NCBI RefSeq assembly: GCF_030440575.1
Contig: NZ_CP047189.1
Coordinates: 1,488,001-1,552,000, forward strand
Source of the DNA: Corynebacterium ciconiae DSM 44920
GTDB lineage: Bacteria; Actinomycetota; Actinomycetes; Mycobacteriales; Mycobacteriaceae
Reading direction: 5' to 3'
Length of the DNA stretch: 64,000 nucleotides
The translations under genes were made by a program, and so were the position numbers. The notes beneath the pieces were generated by a model. The model had not been told where the DNA came from, did not search any database, and saw only the letters and a program-made list of their open reading frames with translations. Shown here in pieces: positions 54,888 through 64,000 of this stretch. The first letter of the stretch is position 1; each line of letters starts with the position of its first letter.

Positions 54888-56252
54888 CTAGCCTTCGCGC
54901 TGTGCGGGGGCGTAGCGGCCCTCCCCGAGGCTGTGGTACAGCTTCATCATCACCGGATAGGCAATGATGATCCCGGCCGAGCCCCAGGCGATTCCCTCGA
55001 GCGAGATCGAGCCGATCGTCAATGTGAGGTTGCCGATACCGGCTACCAGCGCCACGGCCGCAGCCATGAGGTTGACGGGGTTATTGAAGTTCACCTTGTT
55101 GTCCTGCCAGATGCGCACACCGAGCATGCCGATCAGACCGTAGAGCACCAGCGTTGCCCCGCCGAGCACACCGGTAGGGATGGTGAAGATCAACGCCCCG
55201 AACTTGGGGATGAACGCCAAGGCCACCGCCGTCAGAGCCGCCACCCAGTAGGCGGCGGTGGAATACACCTTGGTGGCTGCCATCACCCCAATGTTCTCGG
55301 CGTAGGTGGTGGTTCCGGAGCCGCCGAATCCACCGGCGAGCATCGTGGCCATACCGTCGGCTATGAGCGCATCACCGGCGAGATCGTCCATGTTGCGGCC
55401 GGTCATTTCCGACACGGCCTTGACGTGGCCGACATTCTCAGCAATAAGCACGATCACCACCGGCAGGGTGACGAGGATAGCGCTGAGCTCAAAGTGGGGT
55501 GCGTGAAAGGTCGGCAGGCCCACCCAGGGCGCTGCGTCAATCGTCTCTTCCGCCCCCTCGGGAAGGTTGCCAGTCACCGCCGCAAAGATCCAGCCCACCA
55601 GCACACCGATGAGAATACCTAGGCGCGAGATCATCCCCCGCCCCGCCACCGTGGCGGCGAGGATCACCAGAAGAGTCACCGTGGCCACGAGGGGCTGAGA
55701 TTCGAAGTTACTTGCTGCCGTCGGCGCCAAGTTCAGCCCGATCAACGCCACAATCGCACCGGTTACAGCAGGCGGCATGACCGCATCAATCACCTGCTTG
55801 CCGGCGGCCTTGACCACAAGGCCCACCAGCACCAGCACTGCGCCGGCAACGAGCACCCCACCGATCTGCGTGGCAATGCCAGAGCCTTGGGTGGCGGTGA
55901 GCGGGGCAATAAACGCAAAGGAGCTACCTAGATAAGAAGGCAGCCGGTTGCGAGTGAGCAGCAAAAAGAGCATCGTGCCGATACCCGAGAACAGCAACGT
56001 GGTGTTCACGGGGAAACCGGTGAGGGTAGGTACCAGCAGCGTGGCACCAAACATGGCTATCACATGCTGCATGCCGATGCCGATGGTGCGCGACCAGCTT
56101 AGGCGCTCTTCTGGGGCCACCACAGCGCCGGGGGCGATGCGTTTGCCGTCCCCATGCACGGCCCAGCCGAGACCCATCGGCCCCGTTGCTCCGCGCTTGG
56201 TTTCTTCCGCCTGCTGCGGCGGGGGTGTTTGAGATTGTGCGGGATTGTTCAC
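54888..56252 (-). CDS. uraA: Uracil-xanthine permease (NCS2 family)
   Basis: About 454 residues from GTG 56252; a TTG three codons upstream is also open. Around 14 membrane segments, with NCS2 marks: GIGMQHVIAMFGATLLVPTLTGF at about 60-82, SYLGSSFAFIAPL, and the second-half IAENVGHVKAVSEMTGRNMD and GGSGTTTYAENIGVMAATKVYST with the Glu of the uracil site. Proton-coupled uptake of uracil is most likely (UraA/PyrP type), as in the corresponding C. glutamicum position between the PTS genes and hflX. Confidence 0.9.
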   Translation of the reverse strand: MNNPAQSQTPPPQQAEETKRGATGPMGLGWAVHGDGKRIAPGAVVAPEERLSWSRTIGIGMQHVIAMFGATLLVPTLTGFPVNTTLLFSGIGTMLFLLLTRNRLPSYLGSSFAFIAPLTATQGSGIATQIGGVLVAGAVLVLVGLVVKAAGKQVIDAVMPPAVTGAIVALIGLNLAPTAASNFESQPLVATVTLLVILAATVAGRGMISRLGILIGVLVGWIFAAVTGNLPEGAEETIDAAPWVGLPTFHAPHFELSAILVTLPVVIVLIAENVGHVKAVSEMTGRNMDDLAGDALIADGMATMLAGGFGGSGTTTYAENIGVMAATKVYSTAAYWVAALTAVALAFIPKFGALIFTIPTGVLGGATLVLYGLIGMLGVRIWQDNKVNFNNPVNLMAAAVALVAGIGNLTLTIGSISLEGIAWGSAGIIIAYPVMMKLYHSLGEGRYAPAQREG

Positions 56253-56328
56253 AAACCCCAACTTTAAAGCACCCGCATCACGACGGGGTGAGTAACCTCA
56301 CCTCAACTATTGACCGTGCTGCGGGCGG

Positions 56329-56340
56329 GCGTCGATAAGC
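56329..56340 (-). repeat. dispersed 11-mer GCTTATCGACG, copy 13
   Basis: Intergenic between uraA and hflX, ten bases beyond the hflX stop; followed by C. Confidence 0.9.
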
Positions 56341-56349
56341 GCGAAAAGG

Positions 56350-57912
<1,563 letters not shown>

Positions 57913-58027
57913 CGTATCCGCGATCCTACAGCATTACGCTGCTTACCAGCGCTCTTGCTTCCCGCTTCCTTGAATCGTATGCAGGGCTTAGTCCCCTGCC
58001 ACCCGCTCAGGCGACGGCTCTGCGCAG

Positions 58028-58363
58028 CTATCCGCGCGGCGGGAGTGGGTGAAGTGTAAGGGTGACGACTCCCGATCTCTTGCCGATCTGGGCTGGGTCC
58101 TCGCAGGAGCCCTGTTCGGAACAACTCGCGCAGGAACGGGAGGTGGAACAGGCGCATACCTGCAACTGTCGGGTGAGCAGGTTCATGCGTTCGAGCTGCT
58201 CGAGACCGGCATGGACCACGGAGGCATCTAAACCAGTGGCTGCGGCGATGCTGCCGACAGTACTGGCCCCGCCGTGAATGGCTGCGCGGATCGCGCTTAA
58301 AGGCCGTGCGGGAGTAGACGCAGGCGCTGGTGAAGGGGTTGATGAAGAGGAGGGGGAAATCAT
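58028..58363 (-). CDS. feoC: FeoC-like winged-helix protein with cysteine cluster
   Basis: About 111 residues from ATG 58363 (no clear ribosome site, so the start is tentative); the frame also runs back into feoB. A Ser/Pro-rich leader is followed by a winged-helix-like segment, LSAIRAAIHGGASTVGSIAA then LDASVVHAGLEQLERMNLL, and a cluster of five cysteines (CACSTSRSCASCSEQGSC). Small winged-helix proteins with a C-terminal Cys cluster at the end of feo operons are FeoC, an Fe-S protein that stabilises FeoB or regulates the operon. It lies 95 bases downstream of feoB on the same strand. Confidence 0.7.
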   Translation of the reverse strand: MISPSSSSTPSPAPASTPARPLSAIRAAIHGGASTVGSIAAATGLDASVVHAGLEQLERMNLLTRQLQVCACSTSRSCASCSEQGSCEDPAQIGKRSGVVTLTLHPLPPRG

Positions 58364-58458
58364 GGAGGAACGTCTCTGCCTTCGTATCGGCGGGTCTGTA
58401 GGCCACCTCAGGGGCGCATACGAATCGCATGCACCCCATGGGAGTAGGGCTGGTGTGC

Positions 58459-60441
58459 TTAGAGGAAGAGCTTGAGTATCTGGAACACGGCCACGGCCAG
58501 CACCCAGGCTGTAAGTAGCTGGAACCCAACTCCTGCGATGGTCCATTTCAGGCCAATCTCTCTGCGCTGGGCGGCCAGGGTGGCCACGCAGGGGGTGTAG
58601 GCGAGGATGAAGATCATAAAGGCCCACACCGCGGCGAGGGTGTGGCCGCCAGAGGTCTGCTCAAAGTCGGCGCGCACTGCGGTGGCTAGCGGTGAGGCCG
58701 CCTGCTCCTCGGGGCTGTCATCGGTGTCATCGTCAAGGGCGTAGGTTTGCGCCCAGGAGGCGATCACGGCTTCTTTGGCCACGAATCCTGTGATGAGGGT
58801 GCCGGTGATGGACCAGGAGCCGAAACCGGCTGGCTCGAATACTGGGGCGATTGTCTCCGATACTTGGCCGTAGAGGCTCTCTCGCGGGTCGAGGTCCTCA
58901 TCACCGAAACCGTACTCGCCGCTGATGGGAATGGATTGCAGTACAAACACCACGGTGACTGTGGCAACGATGATCGTCCCAGCGGTGTGGAGGAAGCCGC
59001 GTAGCCGTACCCACGCGGAGGCTAGGGTCAGCCGCGGGCGGGGCAGCTGATAATCGGGCAGGTCGATCACCAGCGGATCAGAGGGCATGTGGCGCCACAA
59101 GGTGCCGCGCAGCAGCAGACCGGTGCCCACAATCAGCGCGATAGAGATGAGATACATGGCAAACACGGCCGAGCCTGCATGCTGCGGGAAGAAGGTGGCG
59201 GCCAGCATCACATATACGGTCAGTCGCGCCGAGCAGGAGGTGAAGGGAATCAGGAGCGCGGTCAGTAGTCGCTGCCGCGGATTGGGCAGCACCCGGGTGG
59301 CGGAAATGGCCGGCACATTGCAGCCATAGCCCACAATCAACGGAATAAACGCGGTACCGGGCAGGCCGATCGCGCGCATCACTCGGTCAGTCACCACCGC
59401 GGCACGGGCCATGTAGCCGGAGTCTTCCAACACGGCCAGACAAATAAACATCAAGGCCATCAGCGGCGCGAAGGTGAGCACCATGCCCACGCCTGTGATG
59501 AGACCATCCACAAGCAGGGCCTCAATCACTCCCCCACCGAGCCCGATCGAACCCAGCAATGAGCGCGCCCCCTCGCTGAGCGGCCCACTGAATAGCGTGT
59601 CGAGGGCGTCTTGTAGCGGCACCGCCACGGTGGTGGTGATCTGAAAGACCAGCCACATCACCGCCAGAAATAGCACCGGGCCGACCCACCGGTTGAGGGC
59701 CACCGCATCGATCTTCTCCGACACACTTGGTCCTGCCTCACCGTCGCTACTCATCGCGGCCTGCACAGCCTGGTCGATGAAGGCGAAGCGCTCATCGGCG
59801 GCGTCAAACTCATCCGCTGGCGCTTGTCGACGCTGCGTCGCAGCCGTATTCAACTCCAATTCCACCGCTTGGGCCACGGCGTCAACATTTCTCATCCGGC
59901 GCGGATCCACATCGATTACCGGCATCCCCAATGCCGTGGACAGGGCACGGGCGTCTACCTGGGCACCTTTGGCTGCGGCCATGTCATTTTTGCTCAGCGC
60001 CACCACTACGCGCAGGGGCTGTTCTGTCAGCTGGGCGATCATGTACAAGCTGCGGGCTAGGTTGGAGGCATCAACCAATGCGATGACGCAATCAGGTTTG
60101 TCCTCCGTGGGAGCGTCGATAAGCACATCGGCGGTGAGCTGTTCATCGGGGCTGACCGGATCAAGCGAGTAGGCACCGGGAAAATCAATGAGATCGAAGG
60201 TGCGGTTGTGGTGCTTCCACAGCACTCGCGAGGTTTCTACGGTGGTGCCGGGCCAGTTGCCGGTGCGGGCTTTAGTTCCGGTCAAAGCATTGAGCAGGGT
60301 GGATTTGCCAGCGTTGGGTGAGCCGACGAGGGCCACCACCGGGGTTCCCTCGGGGGCGGCGACGCCATGGGTAGAGCAATGGCACGACGTGTGAGATGCC
60401 ACGGAGCTGACCTCTTTCTTCAACATGGTAGTGAGGTACAC
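58459..60441 (-). CDS. feoB: Ferrous iron transporter FeoB
   Basis: 660 residues from GTG 60441 (ATG 60426 is an alternative). A short His/Cys-rich leader (SHTSCHCSTHG) precedes the G domain: G1 GSPNAGKST at 40-48, G2 ARTGNWPGTTVE, G3 DFPGAYSLDP; the G4 position reads SKND instead of the usual NxxD. The membrane domain has two Gate motifs with conserved cysteines (IVGYGCNVPAISATR, and FILAYTPCVATLAAQRRE) and PFTSCSARLTVY. Moves Fe2+ into the cell. Operon feoA-feoB-feoC, likely repressed by DtxR with iron. Confidence 0.95.
   Translation of the reverse strand: MYLTTMLKKEVSSVASHTSCHCSTHGVAAPEGTPVVALVGSPNAGKSTLLNALTGTKARTGNWPGTTVETSRVLWKHHNRTFDLIDFPGAYSLDPVSPDEQLTADVLIDAPTEDKPDCVIALVDASNLARSLYMIAQLTEQPLRVVVALSKNDMAAAKGAQVDARALSTALGMPVIDVDPRRMRNVDAVAQAVELELNTAATQRRQAPADEFDAADERFAFIDQAVQAAMSSDGEAGPSVSEKIDAVALNRWVGPVLFLAVMWLVFQITTTVAVPLQDALDTLFSGPLSEGARSLLGSIGLGGGVIEALLVDGLITGVGMVLTFAPLMALMFICLAVLEDSGYMARAAVVTDRVMRAIGLPGTAFIPLIVGYGCNVPAISATRVLPNPRQRLLTALLIPFTSCSARLTVYVMLAATFFPQHAGSAVFAMYLISIALIVGTGLLLRGTLWRHMPSDPLVIDLPDYQLPRPRLTLASAWVRLRGFLHTAGTIIVATVTVVFVLQSIPISGEYGFGDEDLDPRESLYGQVSETIAPVFEPAGFGSWSITGTLITGFVAKEAVIASWAQTYALDDDTDDSPEEQAASPLATAVRADFEQTSGGHTLAAVWAFMIFILAYTPCVATLAAQRREIGLKWTIAGVGFQLLTAWVLAVAVFQILKLFL
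60113..60124 (-). repeat. dispersed 11-mer GCTTATCGACG, copy 14
   Basis: Inside feoB and co-oriented with it, encoding Leu-Ile-Asp-Ala of VLIDAPTE. Confidence 0.9.
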
Positions 60442-60515
60442 ACCCCGTCGGGGACCTATGCGGCGGCGGAGCGCAAAGGATGATGCTGAGTTCCGATGGG
60501 TGAAATAGACAGTGA

Positions 60516-60749
60516 CTAGAGCTTGAGGCGCATCGCTTGGGCGGTGTGGGCATCAAGCGCATAACGGGCAGAACCGACGCGAACCACAACCCCGCCGCCG
60601 GTGGTGCGTTGGGTGATTTCAATCGGACAGCCCTGGCGGAATCCGAGTTGAGAAAAGCGGCGGTAGCGCTCGGGGCTGACACTGTCTGCGTCGATGCCTT
60701 CGAGATGTCCGCGCTGTCCTGTGTCCAACTCGGCAAGAATCGCAATCAT
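60516..60749 (-). CDS. feoA: Ferrous iron transport protein FeoA
   Basis: 77 residues from ATG 60749, chosen because GGGAG lies five bases upstream; an ATG at 60767 is six codons earlier. SH3-like FeoA fold: LAELDTGQRGHLEGIDADSV, YRRFSQLGFRQGCPIEIT, VVVRVGSARYALDAHTAQAM. A cytoplasmic partner of FeoB, 74 bases upstream of it. First gene of the feo operon. Confidence 0.93.
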   Translation of the reverse strand: MIAILAELDTGQRGHLEGIDADSVSPERYRRFSQLGFRQGCPIEITQRTTGGGVVVRVGSARYALDAHTAQAMRLKL

Positions 60750-60787
60750 GGATACTCCCTTATCCATCTAAAAGTGTGAGCGTATTA

Positions 60788-60823
60788 ATCATACGCACCA
60801 ATACATAGCTAAGGCTGCGCTGA
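60788..60823 (-). promoter_or_regulatory. feoA promoter with candidate DtxR box
   Basis: On the minus strand TATGAT (plus 60788-60793) is a good -10 about 39 bases before the feoA start. It lies in a 17-base palindrome GCGTAT-TAATC-ATACGC (60780-60796). Just upstream, ATAGCTAAGGCTGCGCTGA (60805-60823) matches about 12 of 19 positions of the DtxR consensus (TTAGGTTAGGCTAACCTAA) and would cover the -35 region, as expected for iron-dependent repression. Confidence 0.6.
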
Positions 60824-61086
60824 ACATATGTGAGGTTATTCTCAGTGAGTAAAGCCTCACTTGCCCGAGGATCGTGGCTCACATCCAGCGGAGTTCTGTG
60901 TGCACCGCCACGAAACCCAGCCACTAAGGGGCTCTCGCCGCTGCGCGGGTGCACCCGCCACCACCCGTCGCAGCGGTGAGGTGGGCAGATGAGGTGGGAT
61001 CGCAGCTTATGCAGGGCTGTGGCTATCCCCACAGAAATCCACGGATTTTCTAGGAGAAATAGCGTGGGCTGTATTTTTATCTGGGT

Positions 61087-61872
61087 GTGTCCTTGCCTAC
61101 CATGAATGTCATGACCAGTGATCTTAAAAGTATCGGCATGGACTTTCCGGCGTGGCAGGACGCAGTGGAGGCCGCAATCTCCTCGAACCAGCTCGCCGTC
61201 ACCGGCGAGGTCGGAGATGGCCAGCTTGTGCAGTTCACCGACGCCTCCGGCGCCCAGATCAACATCTTGGCCGCCGAACCCTTCTCCACCTACGCGGGGT
61301 TTCTCTCCCCGCTCGTGGCGCGCGGCCATGTCACCATGGTCAACGAGGTACTCGGACTCGTCGAGGTGCTCGACGATAACGACGAAACGATCACTACTCT
61401 CAGCGCCAACATCGCCCAAGGGCCACTGCTGGTAGAAGAAGGCCAGCAGCGCTTCCAAGAGCTGTCCATCACGGCACTCGGCATCTCTCTTGCCGGCTTT
61501 AGCGATCCTGACAGCTATATCGCCTCCAGCTCGGGGCTGAAACTGGGCGAGGTCGTCTCCCACGGCGCGGCAGTTATCGCAGCGAATGACGGCTCAACTC
61601 GGCCGGATTCCGCCGCCCAGATCGCGTTCCAAGTATCTCACTCGGAGCATCGCACCAATGCTCTCACGGGCCAGCGTTTCATCTATGTACGCGTCTCCTC
61701 CCCCTTCCCCATGGATCTTTGCCTGCCGGCAGATTCCGATCTGCCTGCCCCAGGCTCAGTGATTGCCGGCAGGGTGTCGCTGACTGCATCGATCCTCGCC
61801 CCCAGCGGCGGCGGTTGCGGCTCCGGCTCCGGTGGCTGCGGTTGCGGCGGCTGTGGCTGCGGCGGCCACTAA
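61087..61872 (+). CDS. Unknown protein with a Gly/Cys-rich C-terminal tail
   Basis: About 261 residues from GTG 61087; ATG 61102 and 61111 are equally possible and none has a clear ribosome site. No family recognised. The main body has no cysteine except one near 227 and looks like a soluble alpha/beta protein (MDFPAWQDAVEAAISSNQLA, INILAAEPFSTYAGFLSPLV, FIYVRVSSPFPMDL). The last 22 residues are almost only Gly, Cys, Ser with a final His: six cysteines in repeated GCG/GGC units from about 240. Such a tail suggests metal binding. It is divergent from feoA across the DtxR-box region, so iron regulation and a role in Fe or Fe-S handling are plausible but unproven. Confidence 0.75.
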   Translation: MSLPTMNVMTSDLKSIGMDFPAWQDAVEAAISSNQLAVTGEVGDGQLVQFTDASGAQINILAAEPFSTYAGFLSPLVARGHVTMVNEVLGLVEVLDDNDETITTLSANIAQGPLLVEEGQQRFQELSITALGISLAGFSDPDSYIASSSGLKLGEVVSHGAAVIAANDGSTRPDSAAQIAFQVSHSEHRTNALTGQRFIYVRVSSPFPMDLCLPADSDLPAPGSVIAGRVSLTASILAPSGGGCGSGSGGCGCGGCGCGGH

Positions 61873-61991
61873 GGCACACAGCCTTAAAAGGTGGCGGGAA
61901 CCATCTCCCACCACCGCCCGTTGGCGTAGTATCCCTACACCCCGTCACCCGATCACCGTCGATGCCACCAAAGGTTAAGGAAAGGAGCACT

Positions 61992-62504
61992 GTGATACAC
62001 CGTTGGCCCACACTCGACTGGACCCACTATGTCCTGCTGATCTGCTGTGTCGCGCTCATTGTGTTCCTGCGCTTCGAAGGCATCATTTTGGTCCTGCTGG
62101 TCGCCGCCGTGGTGGGGTTCACGCTGCGGCACCGACCCGACAGCAAAGAGACAGCGGCAGTAGTATCCTCCATCCGCTACTCCGCGGAAGACATTCAAGA
62201 CACCATCGCCGAGTATGAGCGATTCCTCACTGGCACAGACACCGATTCCATCGCCGATCGCACCCTGCAGCGGCCCGCGCTCGCCGATCCGGACTGTAAC
62301 GACCCCGACATCGAAGAATTTCACCACGAATATTCGACCGCCAAGCGCTTCCTCAACCGGCTGAACAGCAAGCTCGAAACCCACGACACCATCCCGCAGC
62401 TAGAAACACTGCTGGCGGTGACCGATCGACGCGCCGCCGCCCTTCAAGAGCGCTATCAACGTGCCCGGCGCGCCGCGCTGCGTCTGGGCCGCGACTACAG
62501 CTAA
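61992..62504 (+). CDS. Small membrane protein of unknown function
   Basis: 170 residues from GTG 61992, with AAAGGAG four bases upstream. One or two hydrophobic segments at about 12-46 (HYVLLICCVALIVFLRF, GIILVLLVAAVVGFTL) are followed by a cytoplasmic, largely helical, charged domain (AEDIQDTIAEYERFLTG, FHHEYSTAKRFLNRLNSKLE, LLAVTDRRAAALQERYQRAR) that may form a coiled coil. Small proteins of this kind occur beside miaA in corynebacteria. No motif gives a function. Confidence 0.8.
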   Translation: MIHRWPTLDWTHYVLLICCVALIVFLRFEGIILVLLVAAVVGFTLRHRPDSKETAAVVSSIRYSAEDIQDTIAEYERFLTGTDTDSIADRTLQRPALADPDCNDPDIEEFHHEYSTAKRFLNRLNSKLETHDTIPQLETLLAVTDRRAAALQERYQRARRAALRLGRDYS

Positions 62505-62529
62505 ACCTAGGTGGCGCTCCAGTCCACGC

Positions 62530-63468
62530 CTATTCAGCGGCGTTGTCGTGCAGGTGGTAGCCCCACGTGTCCAACAGCGTCAAGGCCTGCTCTTCTGGCC
62601 GGTCGGCGGCATCGATCCAGCTGATGCGCGGGTCGCGTTTAAACCACGAGCGTTGGCGCCGCACATAGCGTCGGGTTGCCCGCACAGTATCGTCATAGGC
62701 TTGCTCGGCGCTGATCTCCCCCCGCAGATGCGCCAGCACTTGGGCGTAGCCAATGGCGCGACCAGCCGTGGATGAGGCGGTGAGCCCGCATTCACGCAGT
62801 TGCCGTACCTCCTCAATGAACCCTTGGTCGAACATCTCCCGAGTGCGCTGCTCAATGCGTGGGCCTAGCCACTCCATATCCACAGCCAGCCCGATGAGAT
62901 GAGTTCCCCAGCGCGGCGGGGCGTCCTTGGGCGGCTGGGAGGCGGCGAAGGGCTTGCCGGTGAGCTCAATAACCTCTAGGGCGCGGACATTGCGGCGCGG
63001 ATCGTTCGGCTCGATGATCTCCGCCGCGGCGGGATCTACGGCTCGTAGCCGCTCGTGCATTCCCGCCGGGCCGATTTTGTCCTGCAGCTGCATGTAGCGT
63101 GCGCGCACGTCCGGATCGGTCGGCGGAAATTCCCACTGATCCACCACGGATTGCACATACATCATTGATCCACCCACCAACACTGGTACGGTGCCGGCGC
63201 TGCGCAGCCGCTCCACCGTCGAGCGCGCAATGTCTCCATACTCGGCCACCGAGGCGGTGTGGGTGACATCCCAAATGTCAAGCACATGATGGCTCACCCC
63301 GCCGCGTTCATGTGGACGAAGCTTGGCGGTGCCGATGTCCATGCCTCGGTAGAGCTGCATGGAGTCGATATTGACCACCTCTCCGCCGAGACGACGCGCC
63401 ACGGCGATGGCCAAGCTGGATTTCCCAGAGGCAGTAGGCCCCACGATTGCCACAGGTGTCGGATGCAT
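62530..63468 (-). CDS. miaA: tRNA dimethylallyltransferase
   Basis: 312 residues from ATG 63468, which overlaps the stop of the upstream gene (TAATG). Adds dimethylallyl to A37 of tRNAs reading UNN codons, using an isoprenoid from the Dxs pathway. P-loop AIVGPTASGKSSLA, DSMQLYRGMDIGTAK, LVGGSMMYVQSVVD and RRYVRRQRSWFKRD are present. Translationally coupled to the extradiol-like gene, as in other actinobacteria. Confidence 0.96.
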   Translation of the reverse strand: MHPTPVAIVGPTASGKSSLAIAVARRLGGEVVNIDSMQLYRGMDIGTAKLRPHERGGVSHHVLDIWDVTHTASVAEYGDIARSTVERLRSAGTVPVLVGGSMMYVQSVVDQWEFPPTDPDVRARYMQLQDKIGPAGMHERLRAVDPAAAEIIEPNDPRRNVRALEVIELTGKPFAASQPPKDAPPRWGTHLIGLAVDMEWLGPRIEQRTREMFDQGFIEEVRQLRECGLTASSTAGRAIGYAQVLAHLRGEISAEQAYDDTVRATRRYVRRQRSWFKRDPRISWIDAADRPEEQALTLLDTWGYHLHDNAAE

Positions 63469-64000
63469 TAGTTCACCATCTCCCATTTGGCCACGAGCCG
63501 ACCCACCCCTCCAGTGGTGTCATGTGCGCACACCTGGCAGGCTGAGGATTGATCGCGCAGGGCGAAGATATCCATCCAAGGTTGTGGGTCGATAACCCCA
63601 ACCGATAAGAGGTCCTCGGTGGTCCAGCCGTGAACATCCTCGCCGTTAAGCATGGCTCGAAGAAAGCCAAAGGCCTTCTCGGCATCGGGGTGATAGCCTC
63701 CAGGGGCCCGGTCAGTTAGTGTCACTGGGCCATCGGCGGTAACGATCACTAGATCGGCGTCGACAAGCGTGGCGATCTCCTCAGCGCAACCGGTGATCTT
63801 CTGTTCTGACTCGCCCAGCAAGAGTCGGGCAATGATCTCGCCGAGCAGCTGCCCGCCCTGGGCGCAAGCGAGTTCCGCCCCCGGCGCCCAGGCGCTCAAG
63901 GAGCCGGTCAGCTCGGTGCGGCACTCCTCGCTAGCGGCGCACACCACCCCGATGCTGCGGGCCTGGGCCGCGCATTCGCCCAGCACCGCCTGTGCCGCGG
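63468..64000 (-). CDS. Extradiol-dioxygenase-III-like protein, C-terminal part (cut by window edge)
   Basis: The frame is open to the right edge (codons AAQAVLGECAAQARSIGVV continue upstream of the internal GTG at 63986), so the N-terminus is probably outside. The sequence (ADLVIVTADGPVTLTDRAPGGYHPDAEKAFGFLRAMLNGEDV, ending GVGRLVAKWEMVN) and its place just before miaA match Rv2728c-type proteins, actinobacterial relatives of class III extradiol dioxygenase subunit B. Metal ligands of that fold would be in the missing part. Function unknown. Confidence 0.7.
   Translation of the reverse strand, partial: AAQAVLGECAAQARSIGVVCAASEECRTELTGSLSAWAPGAELACAQGGQLLGEIIARLLLGESEQKITGCAEEIATLVDADLVIVTADGPVTLTDRAPGGYHPDAEKAFGFLRAMLNGEDVHGWTTEDLLSVGVIDPQPWMDIFALRDQSSACQVCAHDTTGGVGRLVAKWEMVN

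Noticed and set aside
60844..60861. AGTGAG-TAAAGC-CTCACT as a second DtxR box
   Set aside because: A perfect 6-bp inverted repeat, but it matches the 19-base DtxR consensus poorly (about 8 of 19).

Overview
The window is a piece of chromosome from a high-GC actinobacterium, almost certainly a Corynebacterium. Evidence: a 226-residue DtxR ortholog beside sigB and galE, an sigA-ppgK-suhB-DUF4193-DUF3093-dut block, AftC (arabinogalactan synthesis), AhpC/AhpD with the mycobacterial cysteine pattern, a divS-like gene divergent from lexA, and the SugR/FruR-controlled PTS cluster in the order known from C. glutamicum. I see no prophage, insertion sequence, CRISPR array or rRNA operon. Species cannot be named from sequence alone.

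Layout. 0-2.4 kb: a PucR-type regulator (cut by the window edge) divergent from a class III aminotransferase. 2.4-3.7 kb: seven tRNA genes (Val-CAC on minus; Gly, Val, Gly, Cys, Val, Gly on plus) containing a perfect Val-Gly duplication. 3.8-9.3 kb: RibD-like reductase, aftC, msrB, hemQ, DUF3000 and RNase D. 9.5-14.8 kb (minus): FNT channel, dxs, a TrmA-like RNA methyltransferase with DUF3710. 14.8-20.5 kb: dut, DUF3093, DUF4193, suhB-like phosphatase, ppgK, sigA. 20.6-27.5 kb: DUF418 membrane protein, small membrane protein, SF2 helicase with DUF3039, DUF3099, a two-domain methyltransferase, dtd. 27.6-30.7 kb: sigB, dtxR, galE. 30.8-36.2 kb: DUF4192, PAC2 protein, HelY-type helicase. 36.4-38.8 kb: ahpCD divergent from oxyR. 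38.9-45.2 kb: hrpA, nrdR, divS-like, lexA. 45.7-54.1 kb: sugR-fruK1-like, ptsI, fruR-fruK-ptsF, ptsH. 54.2-57.9 kb: flavin-binding protein, uracil permease, hflX. 58.0-60.8 kb: feoABC-like ferrous iron uptake. 61.1-64 kb: a cysteine-tailed unknown protein, a small membrane protein, miaA and an extradiol-dioxygenase-like gene cut by the window edge.

Functionally the window is a regulatory hub: two sigma factors (SigA, SigB), iron (DtxR), peroxide (OxyR), SOS (LexA), ribonucleotide reductase (NrdR) and sugar-uptake (SugR, FruR) regulators lie within 33 kb, several beside targets. DtxR, 31 kb away, probably controls the feo operon, whose promoter carries a DtxR-box-like site. SugR/FruR probably control ptsI, fruK, ptsF and ptsH, which together make a complete fructose phosphorelay.

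The most unusual signal is not a gene: the 11-mer GCTTATCGACG occurs 14 times in 64 kb, on both strands, in intergenic DNA and in different reading contexts, where about 0.03 copies are expected by chance. The feo genes plus the cysteine-tailed gene also occupy the place between hflX and miaA where related genomes carry dapF.
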